Positions 7,755 to 15,578 are shown, counted from the first letter of the stretch. The stretch is 25,306 nucleotides of DNA from CALVZT01 sp964368755 (GCA_964368755.1 CAYJCR010000010.1:1-25306); one strand, 5' to 3'. The notes: generated by a model not told the origin, from the letters alone. Numbers and translations are program-made.

Positions 7755-7830
7755 TGGAGCTAATGGCGAGAATCGAACTCGCGACCTGCTGATTACGAAT
7801 CAGCTGCTCTACCGACTGAGCCACATTAGC
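7755..7830 (-). tRNA. tRNA-Thr (anticodon CGT)
   Basis: A 76-nt cloverleaf on the minus strand with a perfect 7-bp acceptor stem (GCTAATG with CATTAGC), encoded CCA, an intact T-arm with GTTCGAT, and anticodon stem GCTGA/TCAGC around loop TTCGTAA. The anticodon CGT reads ACG (Thr). It has its own promoter at 7849-7877. No terminator is visible before the CYTH gene 22 bases downstream, so transcription may continue into it. Confidence 0.95.
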
Positions 7831-7848
7831 AGATGTATTACATTCGCT

Positions 7849-7877
7849 AGTATATAATAACTTGGGAATTAAGTCAA
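7849..7877 (-). promoter_or_regulatory. Promoter of tRNA-Thr
   Basis: TTGACT (7872-7877) and TATACT (7849-7854) on the minus strand, 17-nt spacer, ending 18 bases before the tRNA's 5' end. Confidence 0.75.
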
Positions 7878-7919
7878 TCAAGCAATGTCATTGTATTCAA
7901 AAAATATATAGAAAAACGC

Positions 7920-7947
7920 TTGTCTTTTGTCTTCAATTTGATATAAT
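7920..7947 (+). promoter_or_regulatory. Promoter of tRNA-Val
   Basis: TTGTCT (7920-7925) and TATAAT (7942-7947), 16-nt spacer, 19 bases before the tRNA's 5' end. It is divergent from the tRNA-Thr promoter. Confidence 0.65.
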
Positions 7948-7966
7948 ACCTATGTTCCTTATATAT

Positions 7967-8042
7967 GGGCAATTAACTCAGCTGGTAGAGTGTCTCCTTG
8001 ACGTGGAGGAAGTCAGCGGTTCGAGTCCGTTATTGCCCACCA
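7967..8042 (+). tRNA. tRNA-Val (anticodon GAC)
   Basis: A 76-nt cloverleaf with acceptor stem GGGCAAT/ATTGCCC, discriminator A and encoded CCA. The anticodon stem TCTCC/GGAGG (one T-G pair) encloses loop TTGACGT, anticodon GAC. The T-arm has GTTCGAG. It is the start of the only plus-strand stretch in the window and is followed directly by a terminator. Confidence 0.95.
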
Positions 8043-8046
8043 AGAC

Positions 8047-8079
8047 AAAAACTAACGGAATTGTATCGTTAGTTTTTTT
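8047..8079 (+). terminator. Terminator of tRNA-Val
   Basis: Perfect 10-bp arms AAAACTAACG (8047-8056) and CGTTAGTTTT (8067-8076) followed by a T-run to 8079. Confidence 0.85.
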
Positions 8080-8098
8080 ATCAAAATCATTATACATA

Positions 8099-8127
8099 TT
8101 GAATCTTGCAAAAATATATGATATAAT
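8099..8127 (+). promoter_or_regulatory. Promoter of the plus-strand orphan gene
   Basis: TTGAAT (8099-8104) and TATAAT (8122-8127), 17-nt spacer, 28 bases before the start codon at 8156. Confidence 0.7.
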
Positions 8128-8155
8128 ATACTTAACAAAATTAAGGAGAATTATT

Positions 8156-8884
8156 ATGCCAACAATTGATGAAGCTTATCACAATGTGATGAATACAAAA
8201 TATCAGCTTGGAGAAGACTTCCCTACTCTTGATACCGGCATAGAGGGAGTCGTGGCTTACGATTTGTCTAAACAATATACAATGGACGAATTGATCAAAT
8301 TCCGTACAGATCATTGTTTTGGTATAGTAGACAATCAAGGTCACTACTATCATATGCCCGATTATAATCTCACAAAACATGAAGAATTGGTTCAATTGTT
8401 GCTAGAGAAAGGAGTATCGCGAGAATTACTTGTTCCTCATATTAAGGTTAACTCAGGCATACAATACTTTGATAAATCACGTGGCAATAGTTTTTGTCCA
8501 ACAATGACAGTTGATAACATGGACAATTCTATCCCTAAACTTACATTTGATATGTGCTATGCCCTTAGAAACCTTTTACTCTATACACCAAGAAGTGGCA
8601 AGAGCTTTCAATCCAAAGTCCAAGGCAATATCAACAATATAGGACTCAACTATCAAGAACTATTCTCTGCACCTAATCTCGATGATGCAAGACTTGCAGC
8701 ACTTACAAATATAAGATTATTAGATTGCTGTCTTAATTCAAAATTAAGCGAATCACTTTTTGAAGCACAAGATATTAGATCGGATTTTCAAGCAGTATTT
8801 AGACAAGTTCAAATTAACAAATCTGATAGCGCTGCATCTCCTAGTGCATCCTACTTCTTCAGTGGACAAGGCGACGACGACTAA
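8156..8884 (+). CDS. Hypothetical protein, no family recognised
   Basis: A 242-residue soluble protein that I do not recognise. The ATG at 8156 is chosen because AAGGAG lies 7 bases upstream. A longer open frame runs back through the tRNA-Val gene and is not real. There is no signal peptide or membrane segment. The first ~80 residues are acidic with several aromatic/His positions (HYYHMPDY). The middle (about 120-200) looks helical, with Leu-rich stretches, and the tail is Ser/Ala/Asp-rich, ending GDDD. It has its own promoter and shares a bidirectional terminator with rpsA. It is the only protein gene on this strand, and its isolated, single-gene unit beside tRNA genes fits an accessory or lineage-specific gene. 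Confidence 0.75.
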   Translation: MPTIDEAYHNVMNTKYQLGEDFPTLDTGIEGVVAYDLSKQYTMDELIKFRTDHCFGIVDNQGHYYHMPDYNLTKHEELVQLLLEKGVSRELLVPHIKVNSGIQYFDKSRGNSFCPTMTVDNMDNSIPKLTFDMCYALRNLLLYTPRSGKSFQSKVQGNINNIGLNYQELFSAPNLDDARLAALTNIRLLDCCLNSKLSESLFEAQDIRSDFQAVFRQVQINKSDSAASPSASYFFSGQGDDD

Positions 8885-8901
8885 TCATATTTTTTATATA
8901 A

Positions 8902-8933
8902 AAAAACTCCTATTTTGAACCATAGGAGTTTTT
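8902..8933. terminator. Bidirectional terminator between convergent genes
   Basis: Perfect 12-bp arms AAAAACTCCTAT (8902-8913) and ATAGGAGTTTTT (8922-8933) with an 8-nt loop. T-runs on both strands serve the plus-strand orphan gene and minus-strand rpsA. Confidence 0.85.
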
Positions 8934-8957
8934 ATTTTGTAATTTTTTTAAGATTGT

Positions 8958-10043
8958 TTAATCTTTCTTTGTCTCATCTGGAGCCATATATTTGTTGAGT
9001 TCATCCATCTGCATTGCTTTGAGACTAAGAGATATTCTAAGTCTATCACTATCAACTTCGATAACTTTGAGAGTCAATACTTGGTCTACCTTTGCTACTT
9101 CATAGATATTCTTTACATAGAATGCACTAGCTTCTTTGATATGCAACATACCATCAACGCCATTGCCAAGGTCTATGATAGCTCCGAATGGAAGTATCTT
9201 CTTGACTGTGCCTTCTACAACTTGATCTACTTTGAACTTAGCATATTCTGATACCAATGGGTTCTCGCTCATTGCCTTGTAACTCAATGATACTTTGTGA
9301 TTCTCTGGTTCAAGTTTGATAACTTTGAACTCATATTCTTCGCCATCTTTGAGGACTTCTCTCCAATTGACTGATCTGTCATAACTTATCTCACTACTGT
9401 GTACGAGACAGTCAAATCCATTAACATTGACAAAAACTCCAAAGTCGACAATTCTTACAACTTTGCCCTTAACAACTTTGCCTTCAAAGATAGAACTCCA
9501 GAAATTCTGTTCTGCAGTTTGTTTCTCTTTGTCTTCATATGCTCTGATTGAAGCAATAACTTTGTTATTAGCCAAATCTATCTCGAGTATTATGACCTGG
9601 ACCTGCTTGTTAACGTAGGTACTAAGGTCTATTCTATGAACAGATACTTGACTTGCTGGAATGAATGCAGAAAAAGTACCAATCTTACTGATAAGTCCAC
9701 CATTAACTGCGTTTATAATAACAAGGCTTGTTTCGTCTCCAACCTTAAGATTACCTATTATCTCATTGCCCTTCTTAATATCATCGGCCTTGGTTTTGGA
9801 CAAGATAACAGCTCCCGTTAACTCATCTCTTGTCTTGATAACTACTGCCTCGATCTGTTGTCCTATCTCAAGAGCCTCGCCCTTGAGGTCATCGAATGGA
9901 ACAATGGCATCTTTCTTTCCACCAATATTGATGATATATCCATCTCCTGTTGATGCTACTACTTCTCCGTCAACCTTAGCTCCAACTTTGAATTGAACGA
10001 ATGTTTTATCTATATTTTCTAAACTAAACTTTATATCTTCCAT
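8958..10043 (-). CDS. rpsA: Ribosomal protein S1-like, four S1 domains
   Basis: A 361-residue protein made almost wholly of four S1 (OB-fold) RNA-binding domains at about 17-86, 98-167, 185-256 and 269-343. The last two carry the clearest signatures (VVRIVDFGVFVNVNGFDCLVH; VKKILPFGAIIDLGNGVDGMLH, shown in part). Four domains and this length match Firmicute S1/YpfD, which helps mRNA binding on the 30S subunit. It is downstream of cmk and plsC as in many Clostridia, but ispH, often found or fused between plsC and rpsA, is not here. A GGGAG site lies about 12 bases before the ATG, rather far. A weak TATACT (10071-10076) may be its -10. It is separated from plsC by a terminator. Confidence 0.88.
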   Translation of the reverse strand: MEDIKFSLENIDKTFVQFKVGAKVDGEVVASTGDGYIINIGGKKDAIVPFDDLKGEALEIGQQIEAVVIKTRDELTGAVILSKTKADDIKKGNEIIGNLKVGDETSLVIINAVNGGLISKIGTFSAFIPASQVSVHRIDLSTYVNKQVQVIILEIDLANNKVIASIRAYEDKEKQTAEQNFWSSIFEGKVVKGKVVRIVDFGVFVNVNGFDCLVHSSEISYDRSVNWREVLKDGEEYEFKVIKLEPENHKVSLSYKAMSENPLVSEYAKFKVDQVVEGTVKKILPFGAIIDLGNGVDGMLHIKEASAFYVKNIYEVAKVDQVLTLKVIEVDSDRLRISLSLKAMQMDELNKYMAPDETKKD

Positions 10044-10101
10044 TTTTGTAATAATCTCCCAATTGTTATAAGTATAGCAAAGTATTATTAAAAAGAAAAA
10101 T

Positions 10102-10131
10102 AAAAAAAGCCACTAATTTCTTATTTAGTGG
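10102..10131 (-). terminator. Terminator of the HI0933-cmk-plsC operon, overlapping the plsC stop codon
   Basis: Arms CCACTAA (10110-10116) and TTAGTGG (10125-10131) with an 8-nt loop and, on the minus strand, a T7 run (10102-10108). The plsC TAA stop (10125-10127) lies within the stem. Confidence 0.8.
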
Positions 10132-10760
10132 GATTTTTTCAACTTTTTTATGACTTTACATTCGTTTTCAAATCTATAATACTCAGATTTTACCTCATTC
10201 ATCTTCGATACAAGTATCTGTGTTGCTTCACTCAATACTTCTTTGGTAAGTTTTTTGTCATAAAACTCACTTAATTCGAATGCTTTACCAATGATGAGTT
10301 TGTTTCTTCTGAATACTCTTGGTTTCTTAACTATATACATAGGCACAATAGGAGCTCTACCTTTGATTGCCATAAGACATGTGCCCTGCTTTGCTTCTAT
10401 ATCAGCGTCTTCTTCACTACGTGTGCCTTGTGGAAATATTCCGACATACTTTTCATCTTTTAGTGCCCCGATTACTTTCTTTATCGCACCAACATCAGTA
10501 CCTGATCTATCTATTGGAATCATACCTACCGTTCTACAAAAAAACCATCTTTTGAACTTATTTGATGCTAGCTCTTTCTTGCCTAAGAACCTGATCTTTT
10601 TCTTAATTTTTGAATACAGCACAAGTACATCAGCATTGCTTGTATGGTTGCAGACTAGTATTGATTTGCCTTTAACAAGATTTTTCTTGCCATACATTCT
10701 CGATGGGAACAAAATAGAAATTGGTATAAATGCTATCCAGAATAATATATAAAATAACAT
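10125..10760 (-). CDS. plsC: 1-acyl-sn-glycerol-3-phosphate acyltransferase (PlsC family)
   Basis: A 211-residue membrane-associated acyltransferase that makes phosphatidic acid in phospholipid synthesis. An N-terminal hydrophobic helix (about 2-20) is followed by the HX4D motif NHTSNAD (about 38-44), a basic middle region, and FPQGTRS (about 109-115), where the family usually has FPEGTR. The Glu-to-Gln change is in a motif thought to bind glycerol-3-phosphate and may be neutral or affect substrate choice. IVPMYI fits the last conserved block. AGGAGA lies 6 bases upstream of the ATG. It follows cmk by 20 bases, the usual Firmicute order. Confidence 0.85.
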   Translation of the reverse strand: MLFYILFWIAFIPISILFPSRMYGKKNLVKGKSILVCNHTSNADVLVLYSKIKKKIRFLGKKELASNKFKRWFFCRTVGMIPIDRSGTDVGAIKKVIGALKDEKYVGIFPQGTRSEEDADIEAKQGTCLMAIKGRAPIVPMYIVKKPRVFRRNKLIIGKAFELSEFYDKKLTKEVLSEATQILVSKMNEVKSEYYRFENECKVIKKLKKSH

Positions 10761-10780
10761 AATTCATCTCCTGCAATATA

Positions 10781-11455
10781 CTATGATATAACTTCTCCAC
10801 TTTTGCGAATAATATCGCAAATAATCTCGGCAGTCTCGGTTGGTGTGTTATAAGTAGTATCAATAATATGAGAGTCTTTCTCAATACTAAGCTTAGACGT
10901 CTCACCAACAAATGAGGACCTATCTACATCAATGATATCATTTGTCACTTGGTCAAGAGTAATGTCAACACCTTTGGATATCAAACCATCATATTTTCTT
11001 TTAGCACGGACGTCCAAGTCTGCATCAAAAAAGAACTTAAACTTCGCATTTGGAAATATCTCTTCAGCAGTATTGAACCCATCGATAATAACAGTATACT
11101 TCGATGCAACTTCCTGTTGTTTCTTTGCAATAAAAGCCTTGATACATGGTAATTTGGATATACTATACTGAGAACGAACAACTAACATATTGCCAAGGTT
11201 ATTCATCGTAATAACCCCATTAACGGTCGCAAATATCCTATTGTCTCTATTGATTAAATCAAAGTTGTACTTGCTTAGAATACCGTTGACATCTTCGTCA
11301 ATCGTTGGGTTAATGCCATTCTCGACACATTTGAGAGCGATAACGCTTGTGAGTAAGTCTGCATCAAAATATAAAATATTGAGCATCTCAGCAACTTTCT
11401 TTGCAACAGATGTTTTACCAGAACCTGTTGGTCCATCAATTGTTATTTGGAACAT
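10781..11455 (-). CDS. cmk: Cytidylate kinase-like protein with degenerate CMP site
   Basis: A 224-residue P-loop kinase colinear with cytidylate kinase (CMP to CDP). The Walker A motif GPTGSGKT (8-15) is intact, and RAKRKY and the IIDTT ending match Cmk. Family CMP-contact motifs are changed: the usual LDTGAMYR is FDADLLTS, VDGRDIGT is IDGFNTAE, and RDxxDSxR is NDIIDVDR, which keeps only the last Arg. Context (between HI0933 and plsC) argues for descent from cmk. It may therefore be a diverged Cmk or a kinase of altered specificity. The start is 2 bases past the upstream stop, with GGGAGGT close by, which suggests coupled translation. Confidence 0.78.
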   Translation of the reverse strand: MFQITIDGPTGSGKTSVAKKVAEMLNILYFDADLLTSVIALKCVENGINPTIDEDVNGILSKYNFDLINRDNRIFATVNGVITMNNLGNMLVVRSQYSISKLPCIKAFIAKKQQEVASKYTVIIDGFNTAEEIFPNAKFKFFFDADLDVRAKRKYDGLISKGVDITLDQVTNDIIDVDRSSFVGETSKLSIEKDSHIIDTTYNTPTETAEIICDIIRKSGEVIS

Positions 11456-11457
11456 AA

Positions 11458-12672
11458 CTACCTCCCAATACTTTTTCCGACAAGGAATCCTGTCGACAAT
11501 GCTATCTGGATATTAAAACCTCCAGTCAAGGCATCAACATCTATTACTTCTCCAGCAAAGTATAGACCTTTGACTAGTTTGCTCTCCATGGTACTTGCAT
11601 TGATCTCATCAACAGCAACACCACCACTTGTTACTACGGCATATTCTAGATCTTCCAACCCTTTGATAAAGAAGTCAAAGTGCTTAAGATTGTATATTAT
11701 CTTATCTCTATCAGATTTTGTTATCTCATTTATCTTTTTGTCTGCCAATTTGACTCTGCCTAGATACTCTTGAATGATACCACTTGGTATAAGAGTATGG
11801 ACAAAGTTCTTGAAATCTTTATTCTTATTTTCTTCAAAATCTCTCAGTAATCTAGCATCGAGTTGCTCATAAGACAAGGCTGGTTTAAGATCAATAGACA
11901 TCTTGTAGCCATCCAAAATCAAACGATTGATCTTACTACTAAGAGTTAGTATTATCGGTCCACCCACTCCTGTATGAGTGAATAGCATCTCTCCAAACTC
12001 TTCTGCAATAACTTTATTATCGTTAGACAAAATGCTTGCTCTAACATTCTTCAAGGATACTCCAGCCATAGTACTGTCTATCTTAAGATTGATACCAACA
12101 AGCGCTGGCTTAGGCTCAACTATCTTGTGTCCAAACTTCCTTGCTAATATATATCCATCACCAGTTGAACCAGTAGAAGTATAACTTTTACCTCCCGTTG
12201 CTATCACGAGTTTGTCGCACATAAGTTTTTTGTTATTGGTCACAACAACAAATTTGTCATCATCTTTGTAGACATCCTTGACTGTCACACCATACATTAT
12301 CTTAGCTCCGCTATCAACTAGATACTTGTTAAGCACTTTGATAACATCGCTTGACTTGTCTGACTGGGGAAAAACTCTATTTCCACGTTCAACCTTGGTT
12401 TCTAGCCCTAGATTGTTCAATAATTCAACCGTATCATAAGGACTAAAATGATTGATTGCGCTGTACAAAAACCTTTTATTATTAACTACATTATCGAGAA
12501 AATCATTATTCGGTATAAGGTTGGTAATATTACACCTGCCCTTGCCTGTGATGTATAGTTTCTTACCTAGCTTTTCATTCTTCTCAAGTAGTATCACATT
12601 GTTGCCTTGAGCACATCCAACTGCAGACATTATCCCAGCCGGACCACCACCTATTACGATAATATCACTCAT
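11458..12672 (-). CDS. HI0933/YhiN-family FAD-binding oxidoreductase
   Basis: A 404-residue flavoprotein of the HI0933-like family, sometimes labelled aminoacetone oxidase family. Its biological substrate is not settled. The dinucleotide-binding motif GGGPAGIMSA (8-17) is at the N-terminus, followed by EKNEKLGKKLYITGKGRCNITN, a family hallmark. VIATGGKSYTSTGSTGDGY and, near the C-terminus, YFAGEVIDVDALTGGFNIQIA, a second FAD-contact motif, are also present (motifs given in part). Length is normal. GAAGGT lies 6 bases before the ATG. It heads the HI0933-cmk-plsC operon from the promoter at 12692-12720. Confidence 0.9.
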   Translation of the reverse strand: MSDIIVIGGGPAGIMSAVGCAQGNNVILLEKNEKLGKKLYITGKGRCNITNLIPNNDFLDNVVNNKRFLYSAINHFSPYDTVELLNNLGLETKVERGNRVFPQSDKSSDVIKVLNKYLVDSGAKIMYGVTVKDVYKDDDKFVVVTNNKKLMCDKLVIATGGKSYTSTGSTGDGYILARKFGHKIVEPKPALVGINLKIDSTMAGVSLKNVRASILSNDNKVIAEEFGEMLFTHTGVGGPIILTLSSKINRLILDGYKMSIDLKPALSYEQLDARLLRDFEENKNKDFKNFVHTLIPSGIIQEYLGRVKLADKKINEITKSDRDKIIYNLKHFDFFIKGLEDLEYAVVTSGGVAVDEINASTMESKLVKGLYFAGEVIDVDALTGGFNIQIALSTGFLVGKSIGR

Positions 12673-12691
12673 ACCATTACCTTCTACGATA

Positions 12692-12720
12692 AGTATACAT
12701 AATACTCAAACTAATTGCAA
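12692..12720 (-). promoter_or_regulatory. Promoter of the HI0933-cmk-plsC operon
   Basis: TTGCAA (12715-12720) and TATACT (12692-12697) on the minus strand, 17-nt spacer, about 20 bases before the start codon. Confidence 0.6.
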
Positions 12721-12737
12721 ACAAAAAAATGTTTTCT

Positions 12738-12776
12738 ACAAATAAATATAACCAAGCAATACTTCTGCTTGGTTAT
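12738..12776 (-). terminator. Terminator of the DUF2953-ytfJ-dacB-rluB operon
   Basis: Perfect 11-bp arms ATAACCAAGCA (12748-12758) and TGCTTGGTTAT (12766-12776) with a 7-nt loop, followed on the minus strand by ATTTATTTG. The T-run is interrupted but the stem is strong. Confidence 0.7.
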
Positions 12777-12782
12777 ACACAT

Positions 12783-13496
12783 TTATTCTTTGTTAACAAG
12801 AAGAAGTGATACTTCTTCTGGATTAAGTTCTCTAAAAGTCCCACGAGTAAGTCCACCAAGTCTAAGGGATCCAATAGACACTCTCTTCAAGAAAATAACG
12901 TTTTTGCCAATTGCCTCAAATGACTTCCTTATCTGTCTATTCTTACCTTCATGGATAGTGACTTCTATCTTAGATACATTTTTTGAGTAATCAATCAACT
13001 TTGCTTTGCACTCACTATATCTAACTCCATCTACAACAACACCTGCACGAAGCACAGCAAGTTCGCTCTCTAAGATTGGACCTTCTATTTTGGCAATATA
13101 TGTCTTCTCAATCTTCTTGGAAGGATGAGTAAGATTGTATGTCAAGTCGCCATCATTGGTAAGTATAAGCATACCTTCAGAGTCGTAGTCAAGTCTACCA
13201 ACTGGATATACTCTCTTGTCCACCCCACGCATAAGGTCAAGGACTGTTTTTCTATCAAATTCATCATCGGAACTACATACATAGCCCTTAGGCTTGTTCA
13301 ACATATAATAAACATAGTCTTGTGTAGGTTTGATGACTATATCTCCGACTTTGACAATGTCAACTTCTGGATTGATATCTGTCGCAAGCTCGCGAACAAC
13401 CTTATCATTGACTTTGACCATTCCTTGCAAAATATATTCTTCTGCTTTCCTGCGAGATGATATTCCGCATTGCGCAACAAACTTATTGATTCTCAT
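12783..13496 (-). CDS. rluB: Pseudouridine synthase of the RluB/RsuA family
   Basis: A 237-residue rRNA pseudouridine synthase; the Firmicute RluB type acts on 23S rRNA. An S4 RNA-binding domain (about 1-50, INKFVAQCGISSRRKAEEYI) is followed by the catalytic domain with the active-site Asp103 in GRLDYDSEG, and the family blocks LNKPKGY (66-72) and GKNRQIRK near the C-terminus. The ATG at 13496 is chosen over an upstream TTG because AAAGGA, lying within the last codons of dacB, is correctly spaced. The dacB stop and this ATG are only 2 bases apart, so translation is likely coupled. This gene commonly lies next to scpAB and dacB in Firmicutes. Confidence 0.9.
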   Translation of the reverse strand: MRINKFVAQCGISSRRKAEEYILQGMVKVNDKVVRELATDINPEVDIVKVGDIVIKPTQDYVYYMLNKPKGYVCSSDDEFDRKTVLDLMRGVDKRVYPVGRLDYDSEGMLILTNDGDLTYNLTHPSKKIEKTYIAKIEGPILESELAVLRAGVVVDGVRYSECKAKLIDYSKNVSKIEVTIHEGKNRQIRKSFEAIGKNVIFLKRVSIGSLRLGGLTRGTFRELNPEEVSLLLVNKE

Positions 13497-13498
13497 AA

Positions 13499-14626
13499 TT
13501 ATCCTTTGTACCAATTGTCAAGAATATCTTTTAACTTGGCTTTTGGCTCATTTGTATTTACTTCTTCTAGTGTATACAAATTCGTCTCAAATAGCAAGTC
13601 TTTGTCAAGATATATTTGTATCTCACCAACAATTTCATTGGCTGGCTTTGGAGCAACAACCTTATCTACAAGGTCATATGAGACATTGATATTTGCAAGT
13701 TCATTATTCTTGAGAATAGCTTTATAACCATTCTTTGCATAGACCTTAACAGATTGCTCAGGGCTATTTGATACTGGAAGTTCACTTACAATAGTATAAT
13801 CTTCAATAATTGTATGCATAGTGTATTCTTCAAATGCCTCATCGATCAATTCTACACTTTCTTCGAACATTGGGCCACAATTGAGCACAACACATACTAC
13901 TTGCATACCATCACGTTCACAGGCGGTCACAAGGCATCGCCCAGCACAATTTGTATACCCTGTCTTAACCCCTATACATCCATCAAGCGAACTTAGTAAC
14001 CGATTTTTATTTTTCAAGCTTCTTGTCTGTACATTGTCACCTTTCAACAAATAAGATTTTGTAGATACTATCTCTTTGAATATAGGGTTTTTAAGAGCGT
14101 AACTTGTTATTATGGCTAAGTCAATAGCTGTTGTATAATGATCTTTGTCGTCGAGTCCATGAGGATTGGCAAAGTGCGTATCAAAAGCTCCAATGTCTAC
14201 TGCCAAATCATTCATAAGATCGACAAAGCCCTCTTCACTGCCACCAATGTGAACAGCAAGTGCATGGGCGGCATCATTGCCAGACCTTAGCATCAAACCA
14301 TACAATAATTGTCTTACGGTAGGCTTTTCTTCAACTTGGAGATATATCGATGTACCTTCTATAATAGTCGATGGTCTAGTTATATCTACCACTTCGTCTA
14401 AGTTCTTGCAATGATTGATGACAGTAATAGCTGTCATTATCTTGGTTGTACTAGCCATGGGCAACTTCTCTTTTTCGTTAGAAGAATATAGTATACGATT
14501 GTTGTTAGTTTCAATCACAACCATTGATTTTGCAGAGCAACTATATGCATATGCTTGTTCAACATCGACTTCTGTGAAGACAAATACAAATATTATGAAA
14601 GTTAAACATAATACTAATTTTTTCAT
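13499..14626 (-). CDS. dacB: D-alanyl-D-alanine carboxypeptidase, S11 family (DacB-type)
   Basis: A 375-residue secreted or membrane-bound penicillin-binding protein that trims the terminal D-Ala from peptidoglycan stem peptides. A signal peptide (1-27, ending AYA) precedes the three active-site motifs: SxxK at Ser59-Lys62 (STTK), SxN at 115-117 (SGN) and KTG at 221-223. A C-terminal domain follows (about 265-350), and the last 12 residues could form a weak amphipathic anchor. It lies in an operon after ytfJ (2 bases between) and before rluB, a neighbourhood shared with the sporulation-linked DacB of spore formers. It is one of two S11 enzymes in the window. Confidence 0.9.
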   Translation of the reverse strand: MKKLVLCLTFIIFVFVFTEVDVEQAYAYSCSAKSMVVIETNNNRILYSSNEKEKLPMASTTKIMTAITVINHCKNLDEVVDITRPSTIIEGTSIYLQVEEKPTVRQLLYGLMLRSGNDAAHALAVHIGGSEEGFVDLMNDLAVDIGAFDTHFANPHGLDDKDHYTTAIDLAIITSYALKNPIFKEIVSTKSYLLKGDNVQTRSLKNKNRLLSSLDGCIGVKTGYTNCAGRCLVTACERDGMQVVCVVLNCGPMFEESVELIDEAFEEYTMHTIIEDYTIVSELPVSNSPEQSVKVYAKNGYKAILKNNELANINVSYDLVDKVVAPKPANEIVGEIQIYLDKDLLFETNLYTLEEVNTNEPKAKLKDILDNWYKG

Positions 14627-14628
14627 TA

Positions 14629-14991
14629 CTAATCCTTCTTCAACGATTTACATAGATCCTGAGCAACATCATACAATTTTTCTACCATACCTGATTTTTC
14701 TACATTTATAACTTTAACACTACTGCCTTTGATGAGTAAAAATCCAAGTGGCGTGACAGAGAACCCTCCACCAGAACCACCAGCAAAAGGATAATCATCT
14801 TCTTGCTTTTTCTTTGACTTCTCAGGATATTCACCTCCACCTGCGACAAAGCCTACTGATATCTTAGTAAGTGGGATGATAGTATCTCCTTCTTGAGTCT
14901 TGATAGGATTGCCGACCACAGTGTCTACGTCAACAATGTTTTTGAGTTTCAATAATGTTTGTTCTAATACATCTATAATTTTATGCTCCAT
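14629..14991 (-). CDS. ytfJ: GerW family sporulation protein YtfJ
   Basis: A 120-residue protein of the YtfJ/GerW family; the Bacillus member is needed for normal germination behaviour. VGNPIKTQEGDTIIPLTK, then VSxGFVAGGGEY and the Gly-rich GGSGGGFSVTPLGFLLI (about 71-87) are family hallmarks. There is no signal peptide. Its start overlaps the end of the DUF2953 gene by 11 bases, and it is followed by dacB, a pairing seen in many spore formers. Together with spoIVB and spoIIM it supports a sporulating ancestry. Confidence 0.9.
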   Translation of the reverse strand: MEHKIIDVLEQTLLKLKNIVDVDTVVGNPIKTQEGDTIIPLTKISVGFVAGGGEYPEKSKKKQEDDYPFAGGSGGGFSVTPLGFLLIKGSSVKVINVEKSGMVEKLYDVAQDLCKSLKKD

Positions 14992-15544
14992 TTTTTACTC
15001 TCCTTTTTGTTTTTGATAAAGTTTTTATTAGACATACAATAAGTAACCAAAGATTGAATTCAACAACAGTACAGCAATTGAATGTAGCACTATTATTGTA
15101 GAATGATGGGAAGAATCCTGTTTCTATTTTTGTCGAGGACTTATTCATCTTAACTAGCCCAATACAATATTGTAGAGGAATATTGATGACACTCCATATC
15201 AAAGACATAGCAAGCGGATTATCAGCCAAACCTACATTTGCATACAACTTCATAGTCCTATAATCAACGTTTTTGATAAAGTTGATAATATATTTATCTC
15301 CAAAAGTTACCTTACTCGATTCATCATCTTTGAGCCACAATACTCTTGCTCTTCCTTTCTGATTAGTAAGAATGAGATATTTGCCTTTGTATACTACTTT
15401 TGACAATATCACTCTTAACCAAAAGACTTTCCCACTTATATTACCCTCATTCTTAAGAATGTTATAATTAACTTTAGCTTTGAGTTTGATAGGGAAAAAC
15501 AATATAAGTATCATGGCAATAATCACTAACAATACTATTTCCAT
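14981..15544 (-). CDS. DUF2953 domain protein, membrane-anchored
   Basis: A 187-residue protein matching the DUF2953 family, whose genes precede ytfJ in many spore-forming Firmicutes; the function is unknown. A single N-terminal membrane segment (about 2-17) leads into a soluble domain, and a second hydrophobic stretch (about 162-173) ends in a basic tail (KTKRRVKNGA). The last codons overlap the ytfJ start. The nearest GGAG lies about 13 bases before the ATG, further than usual, so translation may be weak or the start may differ. A TATAAT lies right beside the scpB terminator, but I could not pair it with a good -35. Confidence 0.75.
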   Translation of the reverse strand: MEIVLLVIIAMILILFFPIKLKAKVNYNILKNEGNISGKVFWLRVILSKVVYKGKYLILTNQKGRARVLWLKDDESSKVTFGDKYIINFIKNVDYRTMKLYANVGLADNPLAMSLIWSVINIPLQYCIGLVKMNKSSTKIETGFFPSFYNNSATFNCCTVVEFNLWLLIVCLIKTLSKTKRRVKNGA

Positions 15545-15578
15545 ACAAATAGTATCTCTCCAATTACACTAATTATTA

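Noticed and set aside
7862..8155. Long plus-strand open frame upstream of the orphan gene's ATG
   Set aside because: It runs through the tRNA-Val gene and its terminator. A proper ribosome binding site and promoter support the ATG at 8156.
11447..11773. Plus-strand open frames opposite cmk and the HI0933 gene
   Set aside because: They mirror conserved minus-strand genes and show no protein family features.
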